Source: Ruminococcaceae bacterium UBA1865 (GTDB lineage: Bacteria > Bacillota > Clostridia > Oscillospirales > Acutalibacteraceae). From it: a stretch of 5,347 bases of DNA. Below are positions 3,597 through 5,347 of the stretch, piece after piece. The notes beneath the pieces are model-generated. The model searched no databases and was not told the DNA's origin. It worked only from the letters and a program-made list of their open reading frames with translations. Location of the stretch: positions 754 through 6,100 of the forward strand of contig DDHX01000016.1 of NCBI GenBank assembly GCA_002338255.1, given 5' to 3'. A program made the position numbers and the translations under genes. Every line of letters starts with the position of its first letter. Positions within the stretch are counted from its first letter, which is position 1.

Positions 3597-5347
3597 TTAT
3601 TTTAATGCTTCAATACTGGACTGAATCAGCGCAATATGCTCACTTAGCCTAACGGCGTTCTGTTTTACGCCGTCAACCACGTTGGCGGGAGCCTTTGACA
3701 TGAACTTTTCGTTGTTCAGCTTTTCTTGTGTGTTAACGTATTGCTTTTCGGCGGATTCGAGTTCCTTTGAAAGGCGCTCCAATTCTGCCTTTTTATCCAC
3801 AAGATCCGACATCGGAATGTACACTTTTGCATCGGCGGTGACAATTGTGGCGACACCGTCAAGCTGGAAATCTGCTGCGATTTCTACTTCGCTGGCATAC
3901 GCAAGCCGTTTGATAATTGCCGCACCATCTTGGAAGGTTTCCTGCGCAGCAGCAGCAATGTAAAGGTGTGTTTTGCGCGATGGCGGCACATTCATTTCGG
4001 AGCGGCGGTTACGCACAGCGCGCACAACATCCATGATGCGGCGCATTTCAACTGCAGCCTGCGGAAAATCATGGGCATCTTCAAACACCGGCCATTTTGA
4101 AACCAAAATTGCTTCTCCCTCATGAGGGAGAGTTTGCCAAATTTCCTCGGTAATATACGGCATAAACGGATGCAAAAGCTTCAGGGTTCCGGTCATAACC
4201 CACACAAGCACCTGCCTCACGTTCTGAGCAGCCTTTTCGTCTTCGGAATTCAAGCGTATCTTAGCTATCTCAATATACCAGTCGCAGAACTCGTCCCACA
4301 AAAAGTCATACAGCTTTTGAACGGCAATTCCAAGTTCAAAATGCTCAAGGTTATCCGTTATTTCCTTCGTTACATGATTAAAGGAATCAATAATCCATTT
4401 GTCCTCCACGGCAAGGTCGGCGGGCAACTCGTTCTTTACGTCATGACCGTCAATATTCATCAAGATAAAGCGGGAGGCGTTCCAAATCTTATTGGCAAAA
4501 TTGCGGCTGGATTCCACTTTTTCATCGGAAAAACGCATATCGTTTCCGGGACTGATGCCCGTTACGAGCGTAAAGCGCAGTGCGTCCGCACCGTACTTGT
4601 CGATAATTTCAAGCGGATCAATGCCGTTGCCGAGCGATTTGCTCATCTTCCTGCCCTGCGCGTCACGCACAAGGCCGTGGAAAAACACGGTGTTAAAAGG
4701 AGCCTGTCCCGTATACTCAACGCCCGAAAATATCATGCGGGCAACCCAGAAGAAAATAATATCGTAGCCTGTTACAAGAGTATTCGTCGGGTAAAAATAC
4801 TTTAGTTCTTCGGTATTGTCCGGCCAGCCAAGCGTAGAAAACGGCCAGAGAGCGGAACTAAACCAGGTGTCGAGGGTGTCTTCATCCTGTCTCAGTTTTT
4901 TGGAGCCACACTTTGTGCAGGAGTGCGGTGCTTCGCGGGAAACAATCGTTTCTCCGCAATCCTCGCAGTACCACGCCGGAATACGGTGGCCCCACCAAAG
5001 CTGGCGTGAAATACACCAGTCTTTAATATTTTCCATCCAGTGATCGTAAGTTTTTTCAAAACGTTCCGGAACAAATTTGATTTCGCCATTTTTCACCTGC
5101 TCAATTGCAGGCTCGGCTAAAGGCTTCATTTTCACAAACCATTGTTTTGAAATTTTCGGCTCAACCACAGTACCGCAGCGGTAGCAGGAACCAACATTGT
5201 GCTTGATCGGCTCGACCGCAACAAGGAATCCCTGTTCCTTCAGTTCCTCAACAATTTTCTTGCGTGCTTCAAGCCCGGGCATTCCGGCGTATTTACCGCC
5301 GTTTTCGTTAATATCTCCGTTTTCGTCCATAACATTAATAACCGGTA
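3597..5347 (-). CDS. valS: Valyl-tRNA synthetase ValS, C-terminal two-thirds, 5' end cut by window
   Basis: A class I synthetase that charges tRNA-Val in the cytoplasm and edits mischarged threonine. The frame is open to the window edge (PVINV precedes the Met at 5328-5330), so about 582 of the usual roughly 880 residues are present; the HIGH motif and much of the editing domain are outside. Numbered from that Met: paired cysteines CYRC (49-52), CEDC (122-125) and CTKC (138-141), the latter two likely binding zinc; DTLDTWFSSALWPFSTLGWP; TGYDIIFFWVARMI; and KMSKS (228-232), the ATP-binding loop. The anticodon-binding domain follows (about 310-450). A charged coiled-coil arm at about 510-577 (VDKKAELERLSKELESAEKQ) is typical of ValS and absent from IleS and LeuS. 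It is the upstream partner of folC. Any T-box leader would lie beyond the window. Confidence 0.98.
   Translation of the reverse strand, partial: PVINVMDENGDINENGGKYAGMPGLEARKKIVEELKEQGFLVAVEPIKHNVGSCYRCGTVVEPKISKQWFVKMKPLAEPAIEQVKNGEIKFVPERFEKTYDHWMENIKDWCISRQLWWGHRIPAWYCEDCGETIVSREAPHSCTKCGSKKLRQDEDTLDTWFSSALWPFSTLGWPDNTEELKYFYPTNTLVTGYDIIFFWVARMIFSGVEYTGQAPFNTVFFHGLVRDAQGRKMSKSLGNGIDPLEIIDKYGADALRFTLVTGISPGNDMRFSDEKVESSRNFANKIWNASRFILMNIDGHDVKNELPADLAVEDKWIIDSFNHVTKEITDNLEHFELGIAVQKLYDFLWDEFCDWYIEIAKIRLNSEDEKAAQNVRQVLVWVMTGTLKLLHPFMPYITEEIWQTLPHEGEAILVSKWPVFEDAHDFPQAAVEMRRIMDVVRAVRNRRSEMNVPPSRKTHLYIAAAAQETFQDGAAIIKRLAYASEVEIAADFQLDGVATIVTADAKVYIPMSDLVDKKAELERLSKELESAEKQYVNTQEKLNNEKFMSKAPANVVDGVKQNAVRLSEHIALIQSSIEALK

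Noticed and set aside
4122..4805. 227-residue open frame on the plus strand
   Set aside because: It lies wholly antisense to the well-conserved valS reading frame, has no recognisable family motif, and its openness is explained by valS codon use.

Overview
The window reads as chromosomal DNA from a low-to-moderate GC, endospore-forming member of the Firmicutes, most likely class Clostridia. The main evidence is a complete spoIIA operon (spoIIAA-spoIIAB-sigF), the forespore-specific sigma factor with its anti-sigma and anti-anti-sigma partners. A clostridial-type valS-folC pair and a metA-type homoserine acyltransferase accompany it. Placement below class level (an Oscillospiraceae/Ruminococcaceae-like anaerobe) is an impression from protein style, not a demonstrated fact.

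Layout, left to right. Positions 1-424 (+) hold the C-terminal part of homoserine O-acyltransferase (metA), cut by the window edge. At 432-482 a strong hairpin with T-rich tails on both sides sits between metA and the convergent spoIIA operon and probably terminates both. On the minus strand, reading right to left, come spoIIAA (1594-1929), spoIIAB (1164-1610, overlapping spoIIAA by 17 nt) and sigF (509-1159, 4 nt after spoIIAB). Upstream of spoIIAA lies a 317-nt non-coding stretch (1930-2246). It contains a good RBS, a perfect 14-bp palindrome, a perfect 13-bp palindrome inside a larger nested inverted repeat, an 11-nt-period direct repeat, two sigma-A-like promoter candidates and the folC terminator. 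Next come folC (2247-3536, minus) and the C-terminal two-thirds of valS (3597 to the window end, minus), 60 nt apart with a hairpin between them.

How the genes work together. SpoIIAB binds and inhibits SigF. Unphosphorylated SpoIIAA displaces SigF from SpoIIAB in the forespore, and SpoIIAB can inactivate SpoIIAA by phosphorylating the serine in its DSSG motif. All the key residues for this partner switch are visible. ValS (valyl-tRNA charging), FolC (folate synthesis and polyglutamylation) and MetA (first committed step of methionine synthesis) are housekeeping or biosynthetic neighbours with no direct link to sporulation.

No new multi-gene system is apparent. The two points most worth a second look are the short N-terminus of SigF and the unusually palindrome-rich, possibly repeat-derived leader of the spoIIA operon, which shows no obvious sigma-H or Spo0A signature.
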